A stretch of DNA of 64,000 bases from Ochrobactrum sp. BTU1 (lineage in GTDB: Bacteria; Pseudomonadota; Alphaproteobacteria; Rhizobiales; Rhizobiaceae), in the NCBI GenBank assembly GCA_018798825.1, contig CP076356.1, forward strand, positions 806,001 through 870,000, read 5' to 3'. The notes beneath the pieces were generated by a model that worked only from the letters and a program-made list of their open reading frames with translations, made no database searches and was not told the DNA's origin. This document shows positions 33,052 to 41,720 of the stretch, piece by piece. The position numbers and the translations under genes were made by a program. The number at the start of each line of letters is the position of its first letter. The stretch's first letter is position 1.

Positions 33052-34656
33052 ATGTTCGATTATATCGTGGTGGGCGGGGGCTCGGCGGGAAGCGCGTTAG
33101 CGGGGCGGCTCGTGCTGGGTGATGCCGGGAAGGTTTTGGTGATCGAAGCCGGGCCGCGCGACAGTAATCCGCTTATTCACATCCCTGCCGGTTTCGTTAA
33201 GCTGCTCGACAGCGATCTTCTCTATCACTACAAAACCGAGCAGCAGGAAGCGTTGAACGGCCGCGCGCCGGTCATGCCGCAGGGAGCGGTGCTCGGCGGC
33301 GGCGGCTCCGTCAATGCTGCCATCTACATTCGCGGCCAGCGCCGCGATTACGACGACTGGACAACTCTTGGCGCTGATGGCTGGTCCTATGGCGAGGTGT
33401 TGCCCTATTTCCGCCGGGCGGAAGACAATGACCGTCTCTCCGACAGCTATCACGGCACCGGCGGCCCGCTCGGCGTTTCGGATCTGCGCCAGATATCCGA
33501 CCTCACCCGTGCTTTCGTGCGCAGCGCCCAGGAAGCCGGCATCCCCTTCACCCCGGATTTCAACGGCATGCGCCAGCGCGGGGTTGGTTTCAACCAAACA
33601 ACGACTCGCAACGGGCGCCGCTGCAGCGCAGCCGTCGGCTATCTACGACCCGCTATGAAAACCGGCAATCTCGAAATCCGCACCGGTTGCTTGGTCACCC
33701 GTATTCTTTTCGAAGGTGATCGCGCGACCGGCGTCGAATATGTACGCAATGGCAAGGTCGAAACGGCGCTCGCCGACAAGGAAGTCATCCTGTCCGGTGG
33801 TGCCATTCAGACGCCGAAACTCCTTATGCTGTCGGGCATTGGTCCGGAGGCGGAGCTGCGCCGGCATGGCATTACATTGCGCCACCGCTTGGAGGGCGTC
33901 GGCCAGAACCTGCAGGACCATCTTGAGTTTCCCGCCATCCGCTTCTGTACCGGCAAGCATGGCTACTACGGAGAAGACAGCTTCTTGCGTTCCATCCGCA
34001 ATGGCCTGCAATATTTCCTCGTCAAGTCCGGCCCGGTCATGTCAAACGTCACCGAAGCCTGCGCCTTCGTCAATGTCGATGACATGGAGGCGGAGCCTAA
34101 CGTGCAGATGCATTTCGTGCCGATCGTCTTCATGGACAGCGATCAAGAGAGGGTCAAACGCGCCGGCGCGACGATAAACCCTTGTGTGCTACGCCCCGAA
34201 AGCCGCGGCGAAATCCGCCTCAAATCCACCAATCCTTCCGAGCATCCGATTGTCGATCCACGCTATCTCTCGGCGCCGGAAGACATGCGCCTATCCGTAA
34301 AAGCGCTAAAACTCGCTCGCGATATCCTGGATCAACCTTCCCTTTCAAGCTATGTCGAAAGAACCGAAGCTTATCCCGGAGAGGCGATTGCCGACGATCA
34401 GGCGCTCGGGGCCTATATCCGTTCGAAGGGCAAGACAGTATATCATCCCGTCGGCACCTGCCGCATGGGCAGAGACAACATGGCGGTGGTTGATCCCGAA
34501 CTGAGGGTGCATGGGTTTCGCAACCTGCGTGTTGTGGACAACTCCATCATGCCGACACTCATTTCGGGCAATACCAACGCGACTGCGATAATGATTGGCG
34601 AGAAGGCGTCGGATATGGTGCGCGGACTGACACCTCTTGCGCCATCCAACGCGTGA
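33052..34656 (+). CDS. GMC-family FAD oxidoreductase (choline dehydrogenase-like)
   Basis: A protein of 534 residues. It has the N-terminal FAD motif YIVVGGGSAGSALAGRL, GAVLGGGGSVNAAIYIRGQR (GMC signature 1), SGGAIQTPKLLMLSGIGPEA (signature 2) and the catalytic His in KTVYHPVGTCRMG (H465). The C-terminus has SGNTNATAIMIGEKASDMV. GMC enzymes oxidise alcohols such as choline, sugars or polyols to aldehydes. GGGAGG lies before the ATG. It opens a catabolic island and may supply the aldehyde for the aldehyde dehydrogenase at 35404. The natural substrate is unresolved. Confidence 0.9.
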   Translation: MFDYIVVGGGSAGSALAGRLVLGDAGKVLVIEAGPRDSNPLIHIPAGFVKLLDSDLLYHYKTEQQEALNGRAPVMPQGAVLGGGGSVNAAIYIRGQRRDYDDWTTLGADGWSYGEVLPYFRRAEDNDRLSDSYHGTGGPLGVSDLRQISDLTRAFVRSAQEAGIPFTPDFNGMRQRGVGFNQTTTRNGRRCSAAVGYLRPAMKTGNLEIRTGCLVTRILFEGDRATGVEYVRNGKVETALADKEVILSGGAIQTPKLLMLSGIGPEAELRRHGITLRHRLEGVGQNLQDHLEFPAIRFCTGKHGYYGEDSFLRSIRNGLQYFLVKSGPVMSNVTEACAFVNVDDMEAEPNVQMHFVPIVFMDSDQERVKRAGATINPCVLRPESRGEIRLKSTNPSEHPIVDPRYLSAPEDMRLSVKALKLARDILDQPSLSSYVERTEAYPGEAIADDQALGAYIRSKGKTVYHPVGTCRMGRDNMAVVDPELRVHGFRNLRVVDNSIMPTLISGNTNATAIMIGEKASDMVRGLTPLAPSNA

Positions 34657-34703
34657 TGCACATTGTCGTGATGACAGTTGTATGTGACAACCGATGAAAC
34701 GCT

Positions 34704-35399
34704 ATGGATCGTCTGATGAGCCAATTACCGAAGATCAATAAGGGAAATCTATCCGAACAAGTATACGCGAGCATTCGCGCATCCCTGATGGATGGCCGCT
34801 ATGAGCCTGGTGAACGGTTGACCATTGCAAACCTCGCGGAGCAGCTGGGCGTGTCGATCACGCCGGTCCGCGAGGCGATCTTCCGGCTTGTTACAGAACG
34901 CGCGTTGGAGATGCGGGCCGCGACCTCAATCCAAGTCCGCAGCCTGACGCCGTCAGAGCTACGCGAGATTCAATTGATCCGCCATCATCTCGAGGGCGAA
35001 GCGGCGGCACAGGCTGCGGTAAAGATATCCGATAAGGGGCTCGCGGCGCTCGAAGCGATGCAGGCCGATTTCACGCGGGCAGCAGCCAGCGATCCGCTGG
35101 AAGCCTCGCGCGTGAACCGCGAATTCCACTTCAAACTCGCCGAAACCGCGCAGATGCCTATGCTTTACGCGACAATCGAAGGCATGTGGGCGCAGATGGG
35201 TCCGCTCATCCATCTCTATCATCTCAATACACCCAAACGCGTGCTGTCGAGCGGCGATCATGGCCATTACGACCTGCTTCGCGCGCTCGCCGCCCGGGAT
35301 CCGGAAGCCTCACGGCGGGCCATCCAGGCCGATATCGGTGTCGGCGTCGTCATGGTTGAATGGCTGGAAGCGAAAGAGGCGGCCGAAGCCGCCTCCTAA
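34704..35399 (+). CDS. GntR-family (FadR/FCD) regulator
   Basis: A protein of 231 residues. The N-terminal winged helix has NLSEQVYASIRASLMDGRYE and LAEQLGVSITPVREAIFRLV. An FCD domain follows (RHHLEGEAAAQAA, VNREFHFKLAETAQMPMLYA), with a metal-binding His pattern. A second in-frame ATG at 34716 is possible. The upstream GTTGT-N5-ACAAC palindrome (34676-34690) could be its own operator. It sits in the middle of the island between the GMC and aldehyde dehydrogenase genes, so it is the likely regulator of the unit and of the ATATCATATAT sites. Confidence 0.87.
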   Translation: MDRLMSQLPKINKGNLSEQVYASIRASLMDGRYEPGERLTIANLAEQLGVSITPVREAIFRLVTERALEMRAATSIQVRSLTPSELREIQLIRHHLEGEAAAQAAVKISDKGLAALEAMQADFTRAAASDPLEASRVNREFHFKLAETAQMPMLYATIEGMWAQMGPLIHLYHLNTPKRVLSSGDHGHYDLLRALAARDPEASRRAIQADIGVGVVMVEWLEAKEAAEAAS

Positions 35400-35403
35400 G
35401 ATT

Positions 35404-36900
35404 TCAAAGCTCGATCCAGGTCGTCTTTAGTTCGGTATATTTATCAAGTGCGTGCAGGGATTTGTCGCGTCCATTGCCCGATTGCTTAAAGCCGCCGAAC
35501 GGCACTGTGGCATCGCCGTGATCGTAGCAATTCACCCAGACGGTGCCAGCGCGGAGCTTACGCGCAATCTTGTGGGCGCGTGACAGGTCGCGGGTCCAGA
35601 CGGCCGCAGCCAAACCATAGGCAGTATCGTTGGCGACACGCACGGCCTCTTCATCATCCTCCACAGTGATTGTCGAAAGAACGGGACCAAAGATTTCCTC
35701 GCGTGCAATGGTCATATCGTTGCGGACATCGGCGAAGATGGTGGGGTTGACGTAAAATCCATTTGGCGTGTCGTTCGGCCTGTCTCCACCCAATACCAGC
35801 CGCGCGCCTTCCGCCTTGCCCTTCGCGATATAGCTTTCGACGCGGTCGCGATGGCTACTCTCAACCAGTGCGCCGAGCTTGGTCGCCGGATCCAGCGGAT
35901 CGCCCGGCCGGATTGAGCGGGCGGTATCGACGACGATGTCGAGGAATTGGTCCTGAATTCGCTTCGACAGGATCAACCGAGAGGGGGCGACGCAGACTTC
36001 GCCCTGATTGAAGCAGATCGCCGTCGCCGCACGCTCCGCCGCAACCCGCAATTCCGGCACGTCGTCGAGAATGATGTTCGGCGACTTGCCGCCACATTCG
36101 AGGAAGACACGCTTCATGTTTGACTGGCCGGCATATTGCAGGAACATCTTTCCGACCTCACCCGACCCGGTAAAGGCCAGGCAATCGACATCCATATGCA
36201 TACCTAGCGCCTTGCCTGCGGTTGGTCCAAAGCCGGGTACGACGTTGAAGACACCATCGGGAATGCCTGCTTCTGTTGCCAATTCGGCAAGGCGAATCGC
36301 CGTCAAAGGCGACTGTTCGGCGGGTTTCAACACGACCGAATTGCCCATGGCTAGCGCAGGCGCAAATTTCCACGTCGCCATCAACATCGGGAAATTCCAC
36401 GGCACCACCGCGCCGACGACGCCAATCGCTTCACGGGTGATCATCGCCAATTGGCCAGGACCCGTCGGCGCGATCTCGTCATAAAGCTTGTCCGGACATT
36501 CCGCATACCATTGCAAGGTATCAAGTACGACGTTGACGTCGATATTGCGGCTTTCTGAAACTGGCTTTCCCATATCGAGGGTTTCTAGAACGGCGAGCTC
36601 ATCCATGTGCTTTTCGAACAGCGAAGCGAAGCGCTGTAGCACTTTTTTACGCTCCTTCGGCGAGCGGTCGCGCCAGACGCCAGCCTCGAAAGCCCGACGT
36701 CCCGCCTGCACGGCGCGATCTATATCCTCGCGGTCGCAGGCGGCAACGCGGGCAATCACCTTTCCGTCTCGCGGAGAGATGTCGTCGAACGTCTCCCCCG
36801 AGGCCGCATCGCTGAAACGGCCGTCGATAAAGGCCTGCCCCCGAATGGTGATGCGGTCGCGAATGGCGGTCACATCCGCCTTTGTCAGTGCAAGATTCAC
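35404..36900 (-). CDS. Aldehyde dehydrogenase family protein
   Basis: A protein of 498 residues. It has TVPWNFPMLMATWKFAPALA (in context GAVVPWNFP), the cofactor loop AFTGSGEVGKMF, the catalytic Glu in LECGGKSPNIILDD, the catalytic Cys in NQGEVCVAPSRLIL and EEIFGPVLSTITVED. It is close to PuuC/gamma-glutamyl-aminobutyraldehyde-type enzymes. The GTG start at 36900 has GGAGGAG upstream. The divergent transketolase begins at 37004, with two overlapping ATATCATATAT-like motifs between. It oxidises an aldehyde made in the island. Confidence 0.92.
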   Translation of the reverse strand: MNLALTKADVTAIRDRITIRGQAFIDGRFSDAASGETFDDISPRDGKVIARVAACDREDIDRAVQAGRRAFEAGVWRDRSPKERKKVLQRFASLFEKHMDELAVLETLDMGKPVSESRNIDVNVVLDTLQWYAECPDKLYDEIAPTGPGQLAMITREAIGVVGAVVPWNFPMLMATWKFAPALAMGNSVVLKPAEQSPLTAIRLAELATEAGIPDGVFNVVPGFGPTAGKALGMHMDVDCLAFTGSGEVGKMFLQYAGQSNMKRVFLECGGKSPNIILDDVPELRVAAERAATAICFNQGEVCVAPSRLILSKRIQDQFLDIVVDTARSIRPGDPLDPATKLGALVESSHRDRVESYIAKGKAEGARLVLGGDRPNDTPNGFYVNPTIFADVRNDMTIAREEIFGPVLSTITVEDDEEAVRVANDTAYGLAAAVWTRDLSRAHKIARKLRAGTVWVNCYDHGDATVPFGGFKQSGNGRDKSLHALDKYTELKTTWIEL

Positions 36901-36921
36901 GTTCTCCTCCAATTTTAACCC

Positions 36922-36948
36922 GTGACATATATCATATATCATGTTACA
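36922..36948. promoter_or_regulatory. Divergent operator candidate (ATATATCATATAT palindrome)
   Basis: The sequence ACATATATCATATATCATGT (36925-36944) contains the near-palindrome ATATATCATATAT and lies between the divergent starts at 36900 and 37004. Copies of the core ATATCATATAT occur at 33020 (inverted) and at 43597. It is probably the operator for both genes. The likely binder is the GntR protein at 34704. Confidence 0.6.
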
Positions 36949-37003
36949 TCGCGATCTCGCAAGGAAATGTTGCCTGCCGTTTGGCAAATCAGAGGAGGAG
37001 CGC

Positions 37004-37867
37004 GTGAAGCAGCCGATGAGAAACGATTTTCACCCCACGGAAGCCGAGATTGCTCGCCTGAGAGATCGTGCGCAGTACATTCGGTTGGAGACAATCCGGC
37101 TAATCGAGATCGCCAAGGTGGGGCACTACACCTCGGTTTTTTCAGCCGCCGAGATATTCGCCGCTCTCTATTATGACGTGATGCGGTTGTCGCCCGATCC
37201 GAAATGGCCAGATCGCGACCGGTTTCTGATGGGTAAGGGCCACGCAGCGGTCGGCCTGTTCCCCATTCTCGCGGAGCTTGGCTACATCCCAAGCGAGGTG
37301 CTTGACGGCTATACTCGCCTCGGCAACCCACTCGGCGACCATCCCGACATGCGTAAGGTACCCGGCGTCGATTTCTCTTCCGGCTCCATCGGCCACGCCT
37401 TGTCAAACGGCCTGGGCATGGCGCTCAACGGCCGCCGTCAGGGTCGCGACTTTACCACCTTCGTCATGCTCGGCGACGGCGAGATGCAGGAAGGCCAGGT
37501 CTGGGAGGCCGCGATCGGTGCCGCCCATCACAAGCTCTCCCGTCTCGTCGCAATCATCGACCGTAATGGCTATCAGCTCGATGGCGCAGTGGATGACGTC
37601 ATGGGCATCGAACCGCTGGATGAGAAATGGCGCGCCTTTGGCTGGGAAGTGCATGTCGCCGACGGCCATGACATCGCTGGGCTGACCTCGCTGCTGCGCC
37701 GCGTCAAGTCCGATGCTTCTCGCGACAAGCCCTGCTGCATCATCGCCCGCACCCTCAAGGGCAAAGGGGTTTCCTACATGGAAACCGAGCCGGGCTGGCA
37801 TCTCGGCTACCTCGATCCGTCCGACGCCGACGCCGCCCGTCAAGAAATTCTTTCCAAGGTGATCTGA
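37004..37867 (+). CDS. Transketolase, N-terminal subunit
   Basis: A protein of 287 residues with the thiamine-diphosphate domain of transketolase. It has HYTSVFSAAEIFAALYYDVM, GKGHAAVGLFPILAELG, the GDGEMQEGQVWEAAIGAAHH motif with NGYQLDG, and ends with a domain boundary. Full-length transketolase is about 650 residues; here the pyrimidine and C-terminal parts are on the next gene. The GTG start at 37004 is preceded by GGAGGAG. It starts one base before the second subunit's ATG. The pair would transfer a two-carbon ketol unit between sugar phosphates. Confidence 0.9.
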   Translation: MKQPMRNDFHPTEAEIARLRDRAQYIRLETIRLIEIAKVGHYTSVFSAAEIFAALYYDVMRLSPDPKWPDRDRFLMGKGHAAVGLFPILAELGYIPSEVLDGYTRLGNPLGDHPDMRKVPGVDFSSGSIGHALSNGLGMALNGRRQGRDFTTFVMLGDGEMQEGQVWEAAIGAAHHKLSRLVAIIDRNGYQLDGAVDDVMGIEPLDEKWRAFGWEVHVADGHDIAGLTSLLRRVKSDASRDKPCCIIARTLKGKGVSYMETEPGWHLGYLDPSDADAARQEILSKVI

Positions 37868-37868
37868 G

Positions 37869-38858
37869 ATGAACATTGCCAATCTGCGGCCAAATTCACC
37901 CAATTCCTGGCATTATCGCGAACTGAACATGAAGAATCCCGGCCTGGACCACCTGTCCGACGGGCTGATCTCGCTCGTAGAAGAGGGCCATGACGTTGTC
38001 GCCGGCTCAGCTGACCTGCAATATTCCAACGGCCTCAACCGCTTTGCCGCGCGTTTCCCAGATCGCTATTTCAGCTTCGGTATTTCTGAACAGAACATGG
38101 TGTCGGCTGCGGCAGGCATCGCTACCACAGGTACCATGCCCTATGTCGCGACCTTCGCCTCTTTCCTCGGTCTGTTGACCTGCGAACAGATCCGCATGGA
38201 CGTCGCTTATTGCGCTCTGCCCGTGCGCCTGATCGGCCATCACACTGGTATTTCAATGGGGTTCTACGGCACCTCCCATCATGCGACCGAAGACATCGGC
38301 ACGATGCGCTCGATCGCCGATCTGACTGTTGTTTCGACCGCTGACGGCCCGCAGCTCGAAGCGGCAATCCGTGCCTCGACCGATCATGACCGCCCGATCT
38401 ATTTCCGCACAGGGCGTGGACGTGAGCCCGATCTGTACGACGCCAAAACCGAATTCGTGTTCGGCAAGGCGATTGAGCATGCGCAGGGCGAAGAACTGAC
38501 GATCATCGCCTGCGGCCTGCCAGTCCATCCCTCGGTGCAGGTCGCACAAAAACTGAGGGCCGAAGGCCGCAGCGTCGGCGTCATTGACATGGCGACGATC
38601 AAACCGCTCGACCACGACGCCATCCTCGCCGCTGCCGCACGCTCGAAGGTCATCCTGACCATCGAGGAGCACAACATTCTCGGCGGTCTGGGCGCAGCCG
38701 TTGCCGAAGTCCTTGCAGAAGCAGGAAGCCCAGCGCGGCTCGTGCGCCACGGCATTCGCGATGAATACGCGCTGATTGCCCCGCCGTCTCATCTTTACGC
38801 CCATTACCGGCTCGACCAAGCCGGCATCGAATCGGTTGTCCGCGACATCATCTGCTGA
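37869..38858 (+). CDS. Transketolase, C-terminal subunit
   Basis: A protein of 329 residues. It has the pyrimidine domain (VVAGSADLQYSNGLNRFAAR, YFSFGISEQNMVSAAAGIAT with catalytic Glu) and a C-terminal transketolase domain (SVGVIDMATIKPLDHDAILA). It complements the N-terminal subunit encoded just upstream. Split transketolases of this kind are known in many bacteria and are common in dedicated sugar-degradation clusters. A hairpin follows the stop. Confidence 0.9.
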   Translation: MNIANLRPNSPNSWHYRELNMKNPGLDHLSDGLISLVEEGHDVVAGSADLQYSNGLNRFAARFPDRYFSFGISEQNMVSAAAGIATTGTMPYVATFASFLGLLTCEQIRMDVAYCALPVRLIGHHTGISMGFYGTSHHATEDIGTMRSIADLTVVSTADGPQLEAAIRASTDHDRPIYFRTGRGREPDLYDAKTEFVFGKAIEHAQGEELTIIACGLPVHPSVQVAQKLRAEGRSVGVIDMATIKPLDHDAILAAAARSKVILTIEEHNILGGLGAAVAEVLAEAGSPARLVRHGIRDEYALIAPPSHLYAHYRLDQAGIESVVRDIIC

Positions 38859-38867
38859 TTGCCGTGG

Positions 38868-38890
38868 TCGCGCGCCGGGAGGGCGCGCGA
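38868..38890. terminator. GC-rich hairpin between transketolase and binding-protein genes
   Basis: TCGCGCGCC/GGCGCGCGA forms a perfect 9-bp stem around a GGGAG loop, just after the transketolase stop and about 35 bases before the binding-protein start. There is no T tract. It is more likely an mRNA-processing or stability element that lets the binding protein be made in excess than a full terminator. Confidence 0.55.
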
Positions 38891-38926
38891 TCCTTTACAT
38901 CGAACTTCAAAAGAGGGAGAGAGACC

Positions 38927-40168
38927 ATGAGGTTCCTGAAATCCGCATCCCGCATGCTATGCATGGCGGCCCTTGGGCTGGCCGCGACGACGGCCATTGC
39001 CGCCGACAAGCATGAAATCTACACTTTACTGCCGAACTCGGCGCTGTCGGGTGTCATCGATCCCGCCATGGCGGATCGCTCTGCGATCGAGAAGGCGCTG
39101 CCAAGCACCACGCGAGACCCCTCCAAGAAACTCGTCATCGGCTGGACAGAAATCACGCTTGGCAACCCGTGGTTCGTCAGCGTCGTCGATTCAGCAAAAG
39201 CCAAGGCGAACGAATTTGGCTACGTACTCGATGTTCAGGTCGCCGATGGCGATCCGGCCAAGACCTCGGCCCAGATCGATGCCTTCATCGCCAAGAAGGT
39301 CGATGTCATCGTCATGGATCCGACCGATCTCGCCGCTGCGGCAGCCGATGCCCAGCGTGCCGTCGATGCTGGCATCCCGGTGATTGCGCTCGGCACCGTG
39401 CCGGATGACAGCCCGATTGTTACTACAGTGCTCTTCAACCCGTATGGCAATGGTTTCGAGGCTGGCCGTTTCGTCGCGCAGCATTATGGAGCGGATACCC
39501 CGATCACCGCGGCGGCGATCCTCGGCACCGTCGGCAATTCCACATCGGAAAGCCGCGTCAACGGCATGATCACCGGCATCATCTATGAGCGGTCACAACA
39601 GCTTGGCCTGAAACTTACCAAGGAAGACGCGATGCTCGCGGGCTTCAAGAAGTTTCAGGAACTCAAGACCGGCGGCTCCTTCGATTATCCGGAGGTGAAG
39701 TTCAACGTCACTGCAATGGGTGTCGGTCTCTGGACCGAGGAAGGCGGTCTTAATGCGGCCGAAGACATACTGACAGCGCATTCGTCCAAGCTCGACTTGA
39801 TCCTCGCAGAAAATGATTTCATGGGCATGGGTGCGTTGCGGGCGCTGGAAAACCAGGGCCTCAAGGGCAAGATCGCCGTCGCTAATGCGGCGGACGGTTT
39901 CCGCACAGCACTCGATCTAGTGAAATCGGGCGACATGCTCGTCACCGGCCTATGCTCAGGTTCGCATACCGGTGAAGGCGTCGTGACGCTTATAAACCAG
40001 ATCTTCGACAAAGGTTTCGACGCCAACAACCTACCGCTTGGCTCGTACTATCCCTCGCAGATAGTGACGCAGAAGAATGCCGACGAATTCATTGATCCCG
40101 ACACCGCCAATCCCTTCTTCCGCTACACCGTTCCGCCCTTCAAGACGATCAGCGAACTGAAAGGCTGA
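38927..40168 (+). CDS. Sugar ABC transporter substrate-binding protein (RbsB-like)
   Basis: A protein of 413 residues with an export signal (SRMLCMAALGLAATTAIAAD). The mature part is a type 1 periplasmic-binding protein: KKLVIGWTEITLGNPWFVSV, IDAFIAKKVDVIVMDPTDLA, NSTSESRVNGMITGIIYERS and NDFMGMGALRALENQGLKGK. It is longer than classical ribose-binding proteins (about 300 residues), with an N-terminal insertion. It recognises a sugar or polyol for the importer encoded downstream. A GGGAGAGAG ribosome site precedes the ATG at 38927. Confidence 0.9.
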   Translation: MRFLKSASRMLCMAALGLAATTAIAADKHEIYTLLPNSALSGVIDPAMADRSAIEKALPSTTRDPSKKLVIGWTEITLGNPWFVSVVDSAKAKANEFGYVLDVQVADGDPAKTSAQIDAFIAKKVDVIVMDPTDLAAAAADAQRAVDAGIPVIALGTVPDDSPIVTTVLFNPYGNGFEAGRFVAQHYGADTPITAAAILGTVGNSTSESRVNGMITGIIYERSQQLGLKLTKEDAMLAGFKKFQELKTGGSFDYPEVKFNVTAMGVGLWTEEGGLNAAEDILTAHSSKLDLILAENDFMGMGALRALENQGLKGKIAVANAADGFRTALDLVKSGDMLVTGLCSGSHTGEGVVTLINQIFDKGFDANNLPLGSYYPSQIVTQKNADEFIDPDTANPFFRYTVPPFKTISELKG

Positions 40169-40181
40169 GCCCATGTGACCC

Positions 40182-40205
40182 GGCGGGCCCTTCTTCAGGC
40201 CCGCC
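40182..40205. terminator. Hairpin after the binding-protein gene
   Basis: GGCGGGCC/GGCCCGCC makes an 8-bp stem with an eight-base loop, 13 bases after the binding-protein stop. There is no T tract, and the next gene begins 21 bases later. It probably protects the upstream mRNA from exonucleases or attenuates the downstream ATPase, as often seen in sugar ABC operons. Confidence 0.5.
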
Positions 40206-40226
40206 TCTATCGCAAAGGAGGATGAG

Positions 40227-41720
40227 ATGGACCGATTGAACATGCGGGAAATTTCCAAGGAATTCGGCGGCATCGCCGCTTTGAACAGCGCGCGATTTTC
40301 CGCTCGTGCCGGGGAAATCCATGCACTGATGGGCGAAAACGGCGCGGGAAAATCGACCCTGATGAAGATCCTCGCAGGCGCTTATACTCATGACGACGGC
40401 GAAATTTGCATCGACGGCGCTCCTGTAAGCATTGCCAGTCCTCAGGACGCGATCCGCAAGGGCATTTCCATTATTTATCAGGAATTTTCGCTCGCGCTCC
40501 ATCTGAGCGTGGCTGAAAACATTTTCATCGAAAGGCTGGGACATGGCCTGTTCGTCGATCGCAACGCCATGCGTCGCCGCGCAGGTGAACTCCTTGCTGG
40601 CATGGGCTTTGACGACATCAATTCCGATGAGATCGTTGGCAATCTCACCGTCGCCCACCAGCAGGTGGTCGAGATCTGCAAAGCGCTTTCGCGAGAATGC
40701 TCGATCCTCGTACTCGACGAACCCACCGCCGTTCTCACCAACCATGAAACGGAAAAACTCTTCAAGCTGGTGCGGCGTCTGCGCGAAAGCGGCGTCTGTG
40801 TCATCTATATCTCTCATCGTCTCGACGAGATTTTCAGCCTTTGCGACCGCGTTACGGTGCTGAAAGATGGCGCGAGCGTTGGCACCTGGGAGATCACCGC
40901 CCTCGACCACAAAAGCCTCGTCAATCTAATGATTGGCCGCGAACTCAAGGATTTTTTTCCCGCAAGGCAGGCGACGCTGGGCGCCGTCACCCTCGACGTC
41001 GAGGCGCTGGAAACAGGTCCGCTGGTTTCCAACATCAGCTTCCAGCTCCGGCGCGGCGAAGTATTGGGCATTGGCGGCCTCGTCGGCGCAGGTCGCAGCG
41101 AAGTCTTGCGGGCAATTTTCGGGGCAGACCCGCTCGCTTCCGGCACGATCCGCCTAAACGGCAAGCCGCTTCGCATCCGTAAACCCGGTGAAGCCGTGCA
41201 AGCAGGAATTGGGCTGCTTCCGGAAGACCGCAAACATCAGGGTTGCCTTCTCGACTTGCCGATCCTCACCAATGCGATGATGACACCGGTCAACCCCCAT
41301 CTCGGGCCCTTCGGCTTGCTGCGTGACAGACACGAACGCACGGCGACGGAAAGCTTACGCAAACAGCTTAACCTCAAGGCTGCTAGCATCGACGCTGAGG
41401 CAGGCACCCTGTCCGGCGGCAATCAACAGAAGGTTGCGCTGATGAAATGGCTCGTTTCCGGCTGCGAGGTGCTGCTACTCGACGAGCCGACCCGTGGCGT
41501 CGATGTCGGAGCGAAGGTCGAGATTTACCGTGTCATCAACGAACTGGCGGCCAACGGCGCCGCCATCATCATGGTCTCCTCGGAAATGCTTGAGTTGATC
41601 GGCATGTGCGACCGCGTGCTGGTCATGCGCGCCGGAAGGATTGCTGGCGAATTATCCGGCGCCAACATCACCGAGGAAGCCATCATCGAACTTGCTATGG
41701 GGCGCGAGAATGTCCACTAA
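40227..41720 (+). CDS. Sugar ABC transporter ATP-binding protein (RbsA-like)
   Basis: A protein of 497 residues with two ABC domains. The first has a full Walker A, MGENGAGKSTLMKILAG, and LDEPTAVLTNHETEKLF. The second has the altered Walker A GGLVGAGRSEVLRA, typical for these proteins, and the signature LSGGNQQKVALMKWL followed by LLLDEPTRGVDVG. It energises sugar import and works with the permease at 41710. AAAGGAGG lies before the ATG. It overlaps the start of the permease gene by 11 bases. Confidence 0.92.
   Translation: MDRLNMREISKEFGGIAALNSARFSARAGEIHALMGENGAGKSTLMKILAGAYTHDDGEICIDGAPVSIASPQDAIRKGISIIYQEFSLALHLSVAENIFIERLGHGLFVDRNAMRRRAGELLAGMGFDDINSDEIVGNLTVAHQQVVEICKALSRECSILVLDEPTAVLTNHETEKLFKLVRRLRESGVCVIYISHRLDEIFSLCDRVTVLKDGASVGTWEITALDHKSLVNLMIGRELKDFFPARQATLGAVTLDVEALETGPLVSNISFQLRRGEVLGIGGLVGAGRSEVLRAIFGADPLASGTIRLNGKPLRIRKPGEAVQAGIGLLPEDRKHQGCLLDLPILTNAMMTPVNPHLGPFGLLRDRHERTATESLRKQLNLKAASIDAEAGTLSGGNQQKVALMKWLVSGCEVLLLDEPTRGVDVGAKVEIYRVINELAANGAAIIMVSSEMLELIGMCDRVLVMRAGRIAGELSGANITEEAIIELAMGRENVH

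Noticed and set aside
33097..33597. A 166-codon - strand frame inside the GMC oxidoreductase
   Set aside because: High-GC third-position effect makes long antisense frames common here; the GMC gene is unambiguous.
38253..38819. A 188-codon - strand frame inside the transketolase C-terminal subunit
   Set aside because: It is an antisense shadow in a GC-rich gene.
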